Shown here: positions 1 to 5,626 of the stretch, piece by piece | Numbering within the stretch: the stretch's first letter is position 1 | Layout of the letters: each line of letters opens with the position of its first letter | Assembly: GCA_902797065.1 (NCBI GenBank) | Contig: CADBRK010000158.1 | Coordinates: forward strand, 1-6,064 | Source: an uncultured Ruminococcus sp. | Lineage (GTDB): Bacteria > Bacillota > Clostridia > Oscillospirales > Acutalibacteraceae | Direction: 5' to 3' | Length of the DNA stretch: 6,064 nucleotides | The notes under the pieces: model-generated | Databases searched by the model: none | Told to the model about the DNA's origin: nothing | The model's input: the letters and a program-made list of their open reading frames with translations, nothing else | Made by a program: the position numbers and the translations under genes

Positions 1-84
1 TCAAAAAGCGAAAGTACGCTTAACTTTTACAAACGGGCAGGCTATAACTGTACAGACAAAACGGCGTTTATACAATGGCTATAA
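1..84 (+). CDS. GNAT family N-acetyltransferase, C-terminal end only (5' cut by window)
   Basis: Frame 1 is open from the first base to the TAA at 82-84 and encodes 27 residues. They include NFYKRAGY, which matches the last conserved block of GNAT acetyltransferases (an A/N-x-x-FY-x-x-x-GY helix-strand that contacts acetyl-CoA), followed by a short strand-forming tail ending in FIQWL. In the family this block sits near the C-terminus, so most of the gene lies to the left of the window. It reads the same way as the complete GNAT gene 68 bases downstream, but the tails share little beyond the FY...GY motif, so the two are probably family members rather than a recent tandem copy. The substrate is unknown. 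The fragment is short, so the family call rests on one motif plus the neighbouring gene. Confidence 0.6.
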   Translation, partial: SKSESTLNFYKRAGYNCTDKTAFIQWL

Positions 85-98
85 CAAACGTCGATACC

Positions 99-134
99 CT
101 GCCGCCTGTAGGGGCGGCGGAGTTAAAGCTTTTT
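99..134 (+). terminator. GC-rich hairpin with delayed T-run; possible weak terminator or repeat remnant
   Basis: GCCGCC at 101-106 pairs perfectly with GGCGGC at 113-118 around a 6-base loop. The stem extends through a T-G and a C-G pair to 99/120. A run of five T (130-134) follows, but about nine bases after the stem, later than in a textbook intrinsic terminator. It lies between two plus-strand genes, so it may weakly separate the upstream GNAT gene from the 153-1971 operon. The sequence TGTAGGGGCGG resembles cores of dispersed hairpin repeats that I recall from clostridial genomes, so a repeat remnant is an alternative. Confidence 0.4.
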
Positions 135-152
135 GTTTAACGGAGGGAGAAA

Positions 153-641
153 ATGGAACTGCAATACAGAAAAGCAACGCCGGATGAAGCGCAGAGGGTC
201 TGCTATATCGTTCAGCATACGAAGGCTGTGATATATCCCGATTACTACACGCAGGCTGTTGTTGACTTTTTCGGAAGTCTCCACAGCATAGACAATATAC
301 AAATAGATATTGAGAAAAACAGGATAGACGTTTTAGTCAAGGACGGCGAGATCATAGGCACGGGCAGCCGCACCGAAAATCATATCACAAGAGTATATGT
401 TCTGCCCGAATATCAGGGGCAGGGCTTTGGCAGTATGATAATTAATAACCTGGAGAAAGAAATTTTCGCAGGCTATGATTTCTGCGAGCTTGATGCTTCT
501 TTACCCGGTTGTATTTTCTATGAGAACAGAGGCTATAAAACTGTTAAACACGTTAAATTCGACATTGGCGGCGGAAAGTTTATGATATATGAGATTATGA
601 GAAAAACGGCCGAGGAATTCCCAAAGGAAGGAAAAACATAA
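153..641 (+). CDS. GNAT family N-acetyltransferase
   Basis: A 162-residue cytoplasmic enzyme expected to transfer acetyl from acetyl-CoA to an amine; the acceptor cannot be read from sequence. The acetyl-CoA loop is the strand-helix unit ITRVYVLPEYQGQGFG (78-93), in which QGQGFG (88-93) is the Q/R-x-x-G-x-G/A pyrophosphate-binding loop. The second conserved block is FYENRGY (122-128) after the strand ELDAS. The length is normal for a single-domain GNAT. The ATG at 153 follows GGAGGG (142-147) at a normal spacing. Its stop shares one base with the next start (TAATG at 639-643), so translation of the Nudix gene is likely coupled to it. The first 40 residues carry the usual N-terminal helix pair, which often shapes the acceptor site. 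It could act on a small metabolite, an antibiotic or a protein N-terminus; none can be preferred. Confidence 0.9.
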   Translation: MELQYRKATPDEAQRVCYIVQHTKAVIYPDYYTQAVVDFFGSLHSIDNIQIDIEKNRIDVLVKDGEIIGTGSRTENHITRVYVLPEYQGQGFGSMIINNLEKEIFAGYDFCELDASLPGCIFYENRGYKTVKHVKFDIGGGKFMIYEIMRKTAEEFPKEGKT

Positions 642-1165
642 TGAATCAGCTTTTCGTTATTGATCTGCATGATTACGGCGAAAACTGTGTGACCCACAGA
701 CGGCCGTCTGCAAGGGGCATAATTTTTGTCAGCGGTAAAATTTCCCTTGTGTACAGCGAAAAAGAGAAATACTATAAATTTCCGGGCGGCGGCATCATCG
801 AAAACGAGGATATGAAATCTGCACTGATCAGAGAAGTCAGGGAAGGAACAGGCTTGATTGCTATTCCCGACAGCATCAGAGAATTTGGCAGCGTGCTGCG
901 CCGTCAAAAGAGCAGTTATTCGACGGATACGGTTTTCGAGCAGGAGAATTTTTATTTTTTTTGCAGCGTGGAAAATCGGATACTTGATCAGAAGCTTGAT
1001 GCTTACGAGAAAGAGGCTGAGTTTTCGCTTAGATTTGTTGATATAGGTGATGCGATTAATGTGAATTCCGACTATCACAGCGACGATCTGTTCGACGAGA
1101 TTATGATAAAGCGCGAGATGAGAGTTTTGCAGCTTATCAAGGAGTATATAAATGAAAAGACATGA
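641..1165 (+). CDS. Nudix hydrolase with an altered Nudix box
   Basis: A 174-residue Nudix-fold protein. Nudix enzymes hydrolyse nucleoside diphosphates linked to another moiety, using Mg2+ held by glutamates of the Nudix box. The box G-x5-E-x7-REUxEExGU is read here at residues 50-72: Gly50, Glu56, Arg64-Glu65, Glu68 and Gly71-Leu72 are all present, but the second Glu of the EE pair is Gly69 (REVREGTGL). In MutT the equivalent residue (Glu57) is a metal ligand, so activity may be reduced or altered. The KFPGGG strand (46-51) before the box is typical. The C-terminal part has FVDIGDA (132-138) and a charged helix near 150-170. Its ATG overlaps the upstream stop by one base and follows AAAGGAAGG (623-631). 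It is the middle gene of a GNAT-Nudix-methyltransferase operon, and the substrate is unknown. Confidence 0.88.
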   Translation: MNQLFVIDLHDYGENCVTHRRPSARGIIFVSGKISLVYSEKEKYYKFPGGGIIENEDMKSALIREVREGTGLIAIPDSIREFGSVLRRQKSSYSTDTVFEQENFYFFCSVENRILDQKLDAYEKEAEFSLRFVDIGDAINVNSDYHSDDLFDEIMIKREMRVLQLIKEYINEKT

Positions 1166-1168
1166 TAA

Positions 1169-1185
1169 AAGAGGTGTGAAATTTG
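1169..1185 (+). promoter_or_regulatory. Ribosome binding site that fixes a TTG start
   Basis: AAGAGGTG (1169-1176) is a good Shine-Dalgarno site six bases before TTG at 1183-1185. In the methyltransferase frame an in-frame TGA lies at 1177-1179, so no earlier start is possible. The ATG at 1190 is in another frame and meets a stop within a few codons. The next in-frame Met is past the SAM-binding motif. TTG at 1183 is therefore the only workable start. Confidence 0.85.
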
Positions 1186-1971
1186 CGAAATGATGATTAT
1201 TTGATAAACTATTACAACGAATACGACGAGGAAGGACGGCTCGAAACACGTCGTTACGGAAAGGTAGAATATCTCACCACACGCAGGTATCTGGATCGGC
1301 TTTTAAACAAAGACTGCAAAATTGCCGAGATCGGCGCAGGCACGGGCAGATACAGCGTTACTCTTGCAAAAGAGGGGTACGACGTTACCGCTGTGGAACT
1401 GGTGCAGCATAATCTTGATATTCTCAACAGCAAGCTGGACGGTAGCGAGAATATAAAAACGCACCTCGGCAATGCGCTTGACCTGAATATGCTGGAAGAT
1501 GATACATACGACGTTACGCTGCTGCTCGGCCCGATGTATCATCTGTACACCGAAGAGGATAAGGTCACCGCCCTGAAAGAAGCGGTCAGAATCACAAAAC
1601 CCGGCGGTCATATCTTTGTCGCTTATTGCATGAACGAAGCAACGGTCATTCAGTATGTTTTCGGCTGCAATACGCTTAAATCGCTGATGGAGATGAATAT
1701 GCTGACCGACGATTGGAGATGTATCAGCGAGCCGAAAGACCTGTTTGAAATGGTACGCACTGAGGACATCGAGCGGTTAAACTCATATGTACCCGTTGAG
1801 CGTGTGAAGCTTGTTGCCGCAGACGGCGCAAGCAGATATATACGTGAATCTCTTGAAGAATTTGACGATGAAACCTTTGAAAAGTGGCTTTCTTATCATT
1901 TTTCGACCTGCGAAAGGCAGGATCTGATAGGCGCAACAAATCACAGTCTGGATATTCTGAGAAAAAAGTAA
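1183..1971 (+). CDS. Class I SAM-dependent methyltransferase
   Basis: A 262-residue Rossmann-fold methyltransferase (Methyltransf_11/25-like), cytoplasmic. Motif I is IAEIGAGTGRYS (47-58), the glycine-rich SAM-binding loop. The acidic residue that holds the SAM ribose at the end of strand 2 is Glu72 (TAVELV). Strand 4 and the following region read TLLLGPMYHLY (112-122), and RITKPGG (136-142) is the usual post-motif III turn. After about residue 150 the sequence is a family-specific lid and substrate region, so the methyl acceptor cannot be inferred. The gene starts on TTG, 17 bases after the Nudix stop, and ends just before a strong terminator, making it the last gene of the GNAT-Nudix-methyltransferase operon. 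The use of TTG after a good ribosome site may lower its expression relative to its neighbours. A small-molecule methyltransferase is more likely than an rRNA or DNA enzyme, since no NPPY/DPPY motif is seen. Confidence 0.9.
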   Translation: MRNDDYLINYYNEYDEEGRLETRRYGKVEYLTTRRYLDRLLNKDCKIAEIGAGTGRYSVTLAKEGYDVTAVELVQHNLDILNSKLDGSENIKTHLGNALDLNMLEDDTYDVTLLLGPMYHLYTEEDKVTALKEAVRITKPGGHIFVAYCMNEATVIQYVFGCNTLKSLMEMNMLTDDWRCISEPKDLFEMVRTEDIERLNSYVPVERVKLVAADGASRYIRESLEEFDDETFEKWLSYHFSTCERQDLIGATNHSLDILRKK

Positions 1972-1976
1972 AACAA

Positions 1977-2015
1977 AGCCCTTAACCGTTCGTTCGGCTA
2001 AGGGCTGAAATTTTT
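1977..2015. terminator. Bidirectional intrinsic terminator between convergent genes
   Basis: AGCCCTTA (1977-1984) pairs with TAAGGGCT (1999-2006). After one A-C mismatch the stem continues as CCG/CGG (1986-1988/1995-1997) around the loop TTCGTT. On the plus strand it is followed by TGAAATTTTT (2007-2016 region). On the minus strand it is followed by TTTGTTTTAC and a further T-run (complement of 1976-1962). It lies between the plus-strand methyltransferase stop at 1971 and the minus-strand regulator stop at 2023 and can serve both. Confidence 0.88.
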
Positions 2016-2022
2016 GGCTTGG

Positions 2023-2634
2023 TTACTCTTTGCTGATAACCTTTTTCTGCCACGATTTTTTACCGCAGCTCGGGCATTTCATGTAACGTGTCCTGCTGGT
2101 GTGCATAGCAAAGAATACGCTTTTGTATGTCGGAACATATCTGTGACCGCATTTTGCGCATTCGTAATAGCCTGCTGTTTGTTCTATCTTCAGCGCGAAG
2201 AACATGCAGATCACGAAAACGATCATTCCGTAGGCTATAAGTACACCTCTGACCCAATCGGGTATCTGAACAAGCGACGCTATCATTATCAGCGAAAACA
2301 TGAACAGCAGTGATACAATACCGATCACTATTTCGAGCGTAAGCAGTCTTTTGTCTGCTTCTTCCTTTTGCTTAATCATTTCGAGCAGATTCTGCTCTGT
2401 TTTTTCATTGTATTTCTCCATAGATACTTCCTCCCCGCATAATAAATCATTGACTGTGATTTTCAGCAGACCGCACAATTCAAGCATGATCGAGGCGTCC
2501 GGCAGGGATTTTCCTGTTTCCCATTTCGAGACGGCACGGTCGGTAATGCCCAGCTTCTCGGCGAGCTGCATTTGTGTCAGGTGCTGATGCTTTCTTTTTT
2601 CCGAGATGAATTTTCCGATCTTGATCTGATCCAT
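2023..2634 (-). CDS. XRE-family transcriptional regulator with two membrane segments and a C-terminal zinc ribbon
   Basis: 203 residues in three parts. Residues 5-66 are a Cro/CI-type helix-turn-helix: LTQMQLAEKLGI (19-30) is the first helix and turn, TDRAVSKWETG (31-41) the recognition helix with the usual SKWE, followed by LPD and a hydrophobic last helix ending NDLL. Residues 72-97 are charged and probably helical. Two hydrophobic segments follow (about 99-122 and 127-149), so the protein is probably anchored in the membrane. The tail has two Cys pairs, Cys159-x2-Cys162 and Cys187-x2-Cys190, which form a zinc ribbon, with a KKSWQKKVISKE end. The same layout is known to me from other clostridial regulators, whose signals are not defined. 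AGGAGG (complement of 2644-2649) stands nine bases before the ATG. It may control itself or neighbouring genes. The targets are unknown. Confidence 0.92.
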   Translation of the reverse strand: MDQIKIGKFISEKRKHQHLTQMQLAEKLGITDRAVSKWETGKSLPDASIMLELCGLLKITVNDLLCGEEVSMEKYNEKTEQNLLEMIKQKEEADKRLLTLEIVIGIVSLLFMFSLIMIASLVQIPDWVRGVLIAYGMIVFVICMFFALKIEQTAGYYECAKCGHRYVPTYKSVFFAMHTSRTRYMKCPSCGKKSWQKKVISKE

Positions 2635-2659
2635 GTACTTTGACCTCCTTTCACGTATT

Positions 2660-2688
2660 ATTATAATTGCTTTTTTGATAAAAAACTA
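2660..2688 (-). promoter_or_regulatory. Promoter of the XRE regulator with an A/T palindrome
   Basis: On the minus strand a perfect TATAAT (complement of 2660-2665) lies just upstream of the ribosome site, predicting a leader of only about 20 bases. The -35 is poor: TAGTTT (complement of 2683-2688) at a 17-base spacing. A perfect 15-bp inverted repeat, TTTTTT-GAT-AAAAAA (2671-2685), fills the spacer and touches the -35. A weak -35 with a symmetric site across the spacer fits a regulated promoter, possibly autoregulated. That last step is inference. Confidence 0.55.
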
Positions 2689-2726
2689 CATACCAACGGT
2701 TGATAGGGGAGGATTCAACCGTCGGT
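2680..2726 (-). terminator. Intrinsic terminator of the lipoprotein hydrolase gene
   Basis: ACGGTTGA (2696-2703) pairs with TCAACCGT (2715-2722). After an A-C mismatch the stem continues ACC/GGT (2692-2694/2724-2726), and the loop is 11 bases. Read on the minus strand, six T (complement of 2680-2685) follow after a 6-base gap. It lies 12 bases past the hydrolase stop and before the regulator's promoter, so the two minus-strand genes are probably separate transcription units with possible read-through. Confidence 0.7.
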
Positions 2727-2738
2727 GGAGTTGATTTT

Positions 2739-3650
2739 TCAGTTCAGCCACTCGTTTATTGTTTTCAGGTCTTCGGGATGTAATCCGTGTACATCATCGT
2801 CGTGAGTAATAAACGTGCAGTCGGTCGTATCTTTGAGCTTTTCGTAGAGTTCTTCCGCCTGTTTGTACGAAACCTGTTCGTCAAGCTTTGAGTGGATCAT
2901 CAGAACGGGGATTCCGATCTCGTCTGCCCAGTACACCGCCGAACGCTTCTCGTATTCTTCGGGCTGCTCCTGCGGCGTATAACCGATACGTTTTTTCAGA
3001 ACCTCCTTCATATCGTCACGTTCTTCATATGCCCGGAACAGATCGCACACGCCCGAAACCGAAATAATGCGTTTTATACGGCTGTCTCTGCGCGCCGACA
3101 TATAGGTCATCATTCCGCCTCTCGATACTCCCGCAGCACAAAAATCGTCCATATCTACAAATGAAAAGTTGTTCTCGCAGAGGTCGATAAGCTTTATTAC
3201 ATCGTTCAGCTCATTTCCGCCGAATTGATCGTCGCCCTGCATACCTTCTGTTCCTCTGTATTCGGCAGCTACGGCAACACGATCGCAGGCTTTGCATATG
3301 CTTGCCGTCCAGCTTTCGTCGAGTGTTCCTTTATTGCAGTTTCCGCCTCTGCAAAACAAAACGCACTTGCTCTGCTTGCCCGACTTTATCGCCGAAACGG
3401 GTATCGAAATATAGGCTTTGATCTTATAGGAATCGGACAGGAATCTGAACTGATATGTGACGCAGGTTCGCTCCGTCTTTGCGTCCGTTTCGACTTTTTC
3501 AATATCAAAAACCTCGTCGCTCTCGTATTTCTCAAAGTCATAGATACTGTTTTCGATTTGGATCGGTGCGGAAGCGCTGCATGCTGTCAGTGACAAGATA
3601 AGAGCCGATATGAGTGTCAGTATAATTATTGATGTGATGGATCTTCTCAT
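2739..3650 (-). CDS. Lipoprotein alpha/beta hydrolase, peptidase S9-like
   Basis: 303 residues, predicted to be exported and lipid-anchored on the outer face of the membrane. Arg2-Arg3, a hydrophobic stretch (8-21) and the lipobox LTAC (21-24) with Cys24 as the modified residue form a lipoprotein signal. The mature part is an alpha/beta hydrolase: the strand CVLFCRGG (96-103) supplies the oxyanion region, YRGTEG (131-136) and FGGNELNDV (143-151) are typical of dipeptidyl-peptidase-like hydrolases, and GVSRGG (174-179) is the nucleophile elbow with Ser176. VLMIHSKLDEQV (249-260) carries the acid Asp257, and DDVHGL (285-290) the His288. All three triad residues are visible. Substrate is open: a peptide, or an ester such as an acylated glycan. 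There is no N-terminal propeller domain as in true S9 peptidases, so an esterase or acyl-peptidase is possible. GAGGG (complement of 3658-3662) sits seven bases before the ATG. Confidence 0.88.
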   Translation of the reverse strand: MRRSITSIIILTLISALILSLTACSASAPIQIENSIYDFEKYESDEVFDIEKVETDAKTERTCVTYQFRFLSDSYKIKAYISIPVSAIKSGKQSKCVLFCRGGNCNKGTLDESWTASICKACDRVAVAAEYRGTEGMQGDDQFGGNELNDVIKLIDLCENNFSFVDMDDFCAAGVSRGGMMTYMSARRDSRIKRIISVSGVCDLFRAYEERDDMKEVLKKRIGYTPQEQPEEYEKRSAVYWADEIGIPVLMIHSKLDEQVSYKQAEELYEKLKDTTDCTFITHDDDVHGLHPEDLKTINEWLN

Positions 3651-3684
3651 CTTAGTACCCTCGTTCCGTTTTATATTTACACTA

Positions 3685-3713
3685 AATATATCATATAATC
3701 TTTATAAATTCAA
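3685..3713 (-). promoter_or_regulatory. Promoter of the lipoprotein hydrolase gene
   Basis: On the minus strand TTGAAT (complement of 3708-3713) and TATATT (complement of 3685-3690) are separated by exactly 17 bases, a good sigma-A type pair. The predicted leader is about 28 bases and includes the GAGGG ribosome site. Just upstream of the -35, GGTTCAA occurs twice (complements of 3719-3725 and 3752-3758), 33 bases apart, a possible activator site. Confidence 0.65.
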
Positions 3714-3851
3714 TGGTTTTGAACCTTGAAACAAAAAATGCAGTCATTGGCTTGAACCGTTCCACGAAAATAAGCATTATCGGCGCTGTATGATAATATT
3801 TGATATGACAAGGATAATTCAGTTTGGCTGAACTTTGCCTGTCTGCGTTTG

Positions 3852-3881
3852 TTGACAAAATACATGTATTTATGATAAAAT
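3852..3881 (+). promoter_or_regulatory. Promoter of the aminosugar operon, with a palindromic operator candidate
   Basis: A consensus -35, TTGACA (3852-3857), is followed after 18 bases by TAAAAT (3876-3881), with TG at 3873-3874 one base ahead of it, which makes an extended -10. The spacer holds a perfect 14-bp palindrome, AAATACATGTATTT (3858-3871). A regulator dimer bound there would block RNA polymerase. The leader before the ATG at 3919 is about 30 bases and contains GGAGA (3905-3909). The rest of the divergent gap (3714-3851) shows only a small TTCAG/CTGAA hairpin (3818-3832) and no gene. Confidence 0.72.
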
Positions 3882-3918
3882 CAAAGGTGAATATATTTGA
3901 TAATGGAGATGCAGAATA

Positions 3919-5049
3919 ATGATACCCTTTAATACTCCTCCCTTTGTAGGAAACGAACTCGATTACATGAAGCAGGCTGTCGAATCAAAGAAGATCTGCG
4001 GAGACGGCGCATTTACAAAGAAGTGTCATTCGCTGCTCGAACAGCAGACAAAGTGCGAAAAAGTGCTGCTTACAACATCGTGCAGCCATGCGCTTGAGAT
4101 GTCGTCGCTGCTCTGCAATATACAGCCCGGTGACGAAGTTATCATGCCGTCTTATACTTTTGTTTCGACGGCAAATGCTTTCGTGCTGAGGGGGGCTGTC
4201 ATTGTTTTTGTTGACATTCGTCCCGACACGATGAACATTGACGAGAACCTCATCGAAGCAGCAATTACACCGAAAACAAAGGCGATCGTTCCGGTACACT
4301 ATGCAGGCGTCGGCTGCGAGATGGATAAGATAACGGAGATTGCAAAGAAATATGATCTCCTTGTAGTTGAGGACGCCGCACAGGGTGTTTTGGCATATTA
4401 CAAGGGACGCGCGCTGGGTTCGATAGGTGATCTGGGCTGCTATTCGTTCCACGAAACAAAGAATTACAGTATGGGCGAGGGCGGAGCGGTCCTTGTTAAT
4501 AATCCCGATATGTACGAGCGTTCCGAGATCATCAGAGAGAAGGGTACGAACCGAAGCCGCTTCCTGCGCGGGCAGATAGATAAATACACATGGGTAGACG
4601 TAGGGTCTTCCTATCTTCCCAGTGATATGAATGCGGCTTATCTTTACGCTCAGCTTGAAAAGGCGGACGAGATAAACGAGAACCGGCTTGCGTCATGGCA
4701 GAAATATTTCGACGCATTTGCATCACTCGAAGCAGCAGGATTCGCCGAGCGTCCGTTTATTCCCGCAGAGTGCAGTCATAATGCGCATATGTTCTACCTC
4801 AAGGTGCGCGATATTGCTCAGAGAAGCGAACTCATTTCTTATCTGAAAGAACAAGGCGTTATGGCAGTGTTCCACTATGTTCCGCTTCACTCCGCAGAGG
4901 CAGGACTGCGTTTCGGCAGATTCCACGGAGAGGATAAGTATACAACAAAGGAGAGCGAGCGTCTGATGCGTCTGCCCATGTATTACGGCCTCGCCGATAA
5001 CGATATTGATTATGTTGTCGAGAAGGTAAAGAGTTTTTTCGGCAAGTAA
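3919..5049 (+). CDS. wecE: dTDP-4-amino-4,6-dideoxygalactose transaminase (WecE/RffA type)
   Basis: A 376-residue PLP enzyme of the DegT/DnrJ/EryC1/StrS family. WecE converts dTDP-4-keto-6-deoxyglucose to dTDP-4-amino-4,6-dideoxygalactose (Fuc4N) with glutamate as amino donor. Long stretches match what I know of E. coli WecE: the N-terminal MIPFN-PP-VG-ELDYM, GDEVIMPSYTFVSTANAFVL (71-90), RPDTMNID (101-108), VPVHYAG (124-130), EDAAQG (151-156), SFHETKNY (176-183) with the PLP-binding Lys181, EIIREKGTNRS (203-213), AVFHY-PLH (316-324) and GEDKYTTKESERL (337-349). The length is also that of the E. coli enzyme. The ATG follows GGAGA (3905-3909) and is supported by the N-terminal match. It is the first gene of an operon with a GNAT acetyltransferase and a glycosyltransferase, behind a strong regulated-looking promoter. 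The dTDP-sugar supply genes (RmlA, RmlB) are not in the window. Confidence 0.95.
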   Translation: MIPFNTPPFVGNELDYMKQAVESKKICGDGAFTKKCHSLLEQQTKCEKVLLTTSCSHALEMSSLLCNIQPGDEVIMPSYTFVSTANAFVLRGAVIVFVDIRPDTMNIDENLIEAAITPKTKAIVPVHYAGVGCEMDKITEIAKKYDLLVVEDAAQGVLAYYKGRALGSIGDLGCYSFHETKNYSMGEGGAVLVNNPDMYERSEIIREKGTNRSRFLRGQIDKYTWVDVGSSYLPSDMNAAYLYAQLEKADEINENRLASWQKYFDAFASLEAAGFAERPFIPAECSHNAHMFYLKVRDIAQRSELISYLKEQGVMAVFHYVPLHSAEAGLRFGRFHGEDKYTTKESERLMRLPMYYGLADNDIDYVVEKVKSFFGK

Positions 5050-5062
5050 AACAGATTTGATC

Positions 5063-5077
5063 AAGAGGGTACGTATG
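5063..5077 (+). promoter_or_regulatory. Ribosome binding site choosing ATG at 5075 over TTG at 5057
   Basis: AAGAGGG (5063-5069) stands five bases before the ATG at 5075-5077. The longer reading frame from the TTG at 5057 would put this site inside the coding region and has no ribosome site of its own. Residues from that extension (MIKRVR) are not needed for the GNAT fold, which begins at VSIRKITEED. Confidence 0.75.
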
Positions 5078-5626
5078 AATACAAACGGCGTAAGCATCAG
5101 GAAAATAACGGAAGAAGATACCGATAATATATTAAAGTGGCGAAACAGCCCCGATGTGAATATTAACTTTATTTACCGCCGTCCGCTCACTCGTGAGGAT
5201 CACCTTAACTGGCTGCACAAAAAGGTAGAAACAGGCGAAGTCGCTCAGTTTATAATTCACTCGGATGTGCTTGACCGTGACGTGGGTTCCGTATATCTGA
5301 GAGATATTGATAATAATTACAGGAAAGCAGAATACGGGATATTTATAGGCGAAGAGTGCGCAAGAGGTCACGGAATAGGCACAAAAGCGGCAAAGCTTAT
5401 TTTAGAGTACGGCTTTAACGAGCTGGAACTTAACAGAATATTCCTCAGAGTATTCGCAAGGAACGAGCGGGCTGTTGCATCGTATAAAAAGGCGGGTTTC
5501 GTTTATGAGGGATTATTCCGTCAGGATGTGATCGTTGACGGCGTAAAAGAGGATGTTGTGTTCATGTCGATCCTCAAAGAAGATTATGATAAGGATTTAC
5601 AGGAGAGTATAAAAGATGAAAACTAA
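5075..5626 (+). CDS. GNAT acetyltransferase, RimJ/PseH-like; probable nucleotide-aminosugar N-acetyltransferase
   Basis: 183 residues from the ATG at 5075. The N-terminal VSIRKITEEDTDNILKWRNS (6-25) with the WRN signature is typical of the Acetyltransf_3 branch, which includes RimJ/RimL and the aminosugar acetyltransferase PseH. The acetyl-CoA loop is RGHGIG (97-102) in the helix following GIFIGEECA. The second block, FARNERAVASYKKAGFVYEG (127-146), contains Asn130, Tyr137 and AGF. The gene lies 25 bases after the transaminase and overlaps the glycosyltransferase start by 11 bases. That position suggests it acetylates the amino group made by the transaminase, giving dTDP-Fuc4NAc. E. coli WecD does this job next to wecE, but that protein is not obviously the same subfamily, so the role is inferred from context. 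An N-terminal protein acetyltransferase is the alternative. Confidence 0.88.
   Translation: MNTNGVSIRKITEEDTDNILKWRNSPDVNINFIYRRPLTREDHLNWLHKKVETGEVAQFIIHSDVLDRDVGSVYLRDIDNNYRKAEYGIFIGEECARGHGIGTKAAKLILEYGFNELELNRIFLRVFARNERAVASYKKAGFVYEGLFRQDVIVDGVKEDVVFMSILKEDYDKDLQESIKDEN

Noticed and set aside
533..1249. A long open frame (238 codons) on the minus strand opposite the Nudix and GNAT genes
   Set aside because: It runs antisense to two genes with clear family motifs, and its protein is low in recognisable motifs and rich in residues typical of antisense frames. No convincing ribosome site was noticed. It is a shadow.
3225..3593. A 122-codon plus-strand frame within the lipoprotein hydrolase gene
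   Set aside because: It lies opposite a gene with a lipobox and complete catalytic triad, and its translation shows no domain.
3818..3832. Small hairpin TTCAG-TTTGG-CTGAA upstream of the wecE promoter
   Set aside because: Only five base pairs, no T-run and no gene end nearby, so it is too weak to call a terminator or riboswitch.
3651..3918. Possible small gene or riboswitch in the divergent gap
   Set aside because: The short ATG frames checked stop within a few codons. The leaders on both sides are about 30 bases, too short for a riboswitch.
3985..4452. A 155-codon minus-strand frame inside the transaminase gene
   Set aside because: The plus strand is an unmistakable WecE with matching length, and the antisense protein is Cys- and Arg-rich with no family features.
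5057..5074. A six-residue N-terminal extension of the second GNAT from a TTG start
   Set aside because: The ribosome site AAGAGGG is placed for the ATG at 5075, and the extension has no site of its own and is outside the fold.
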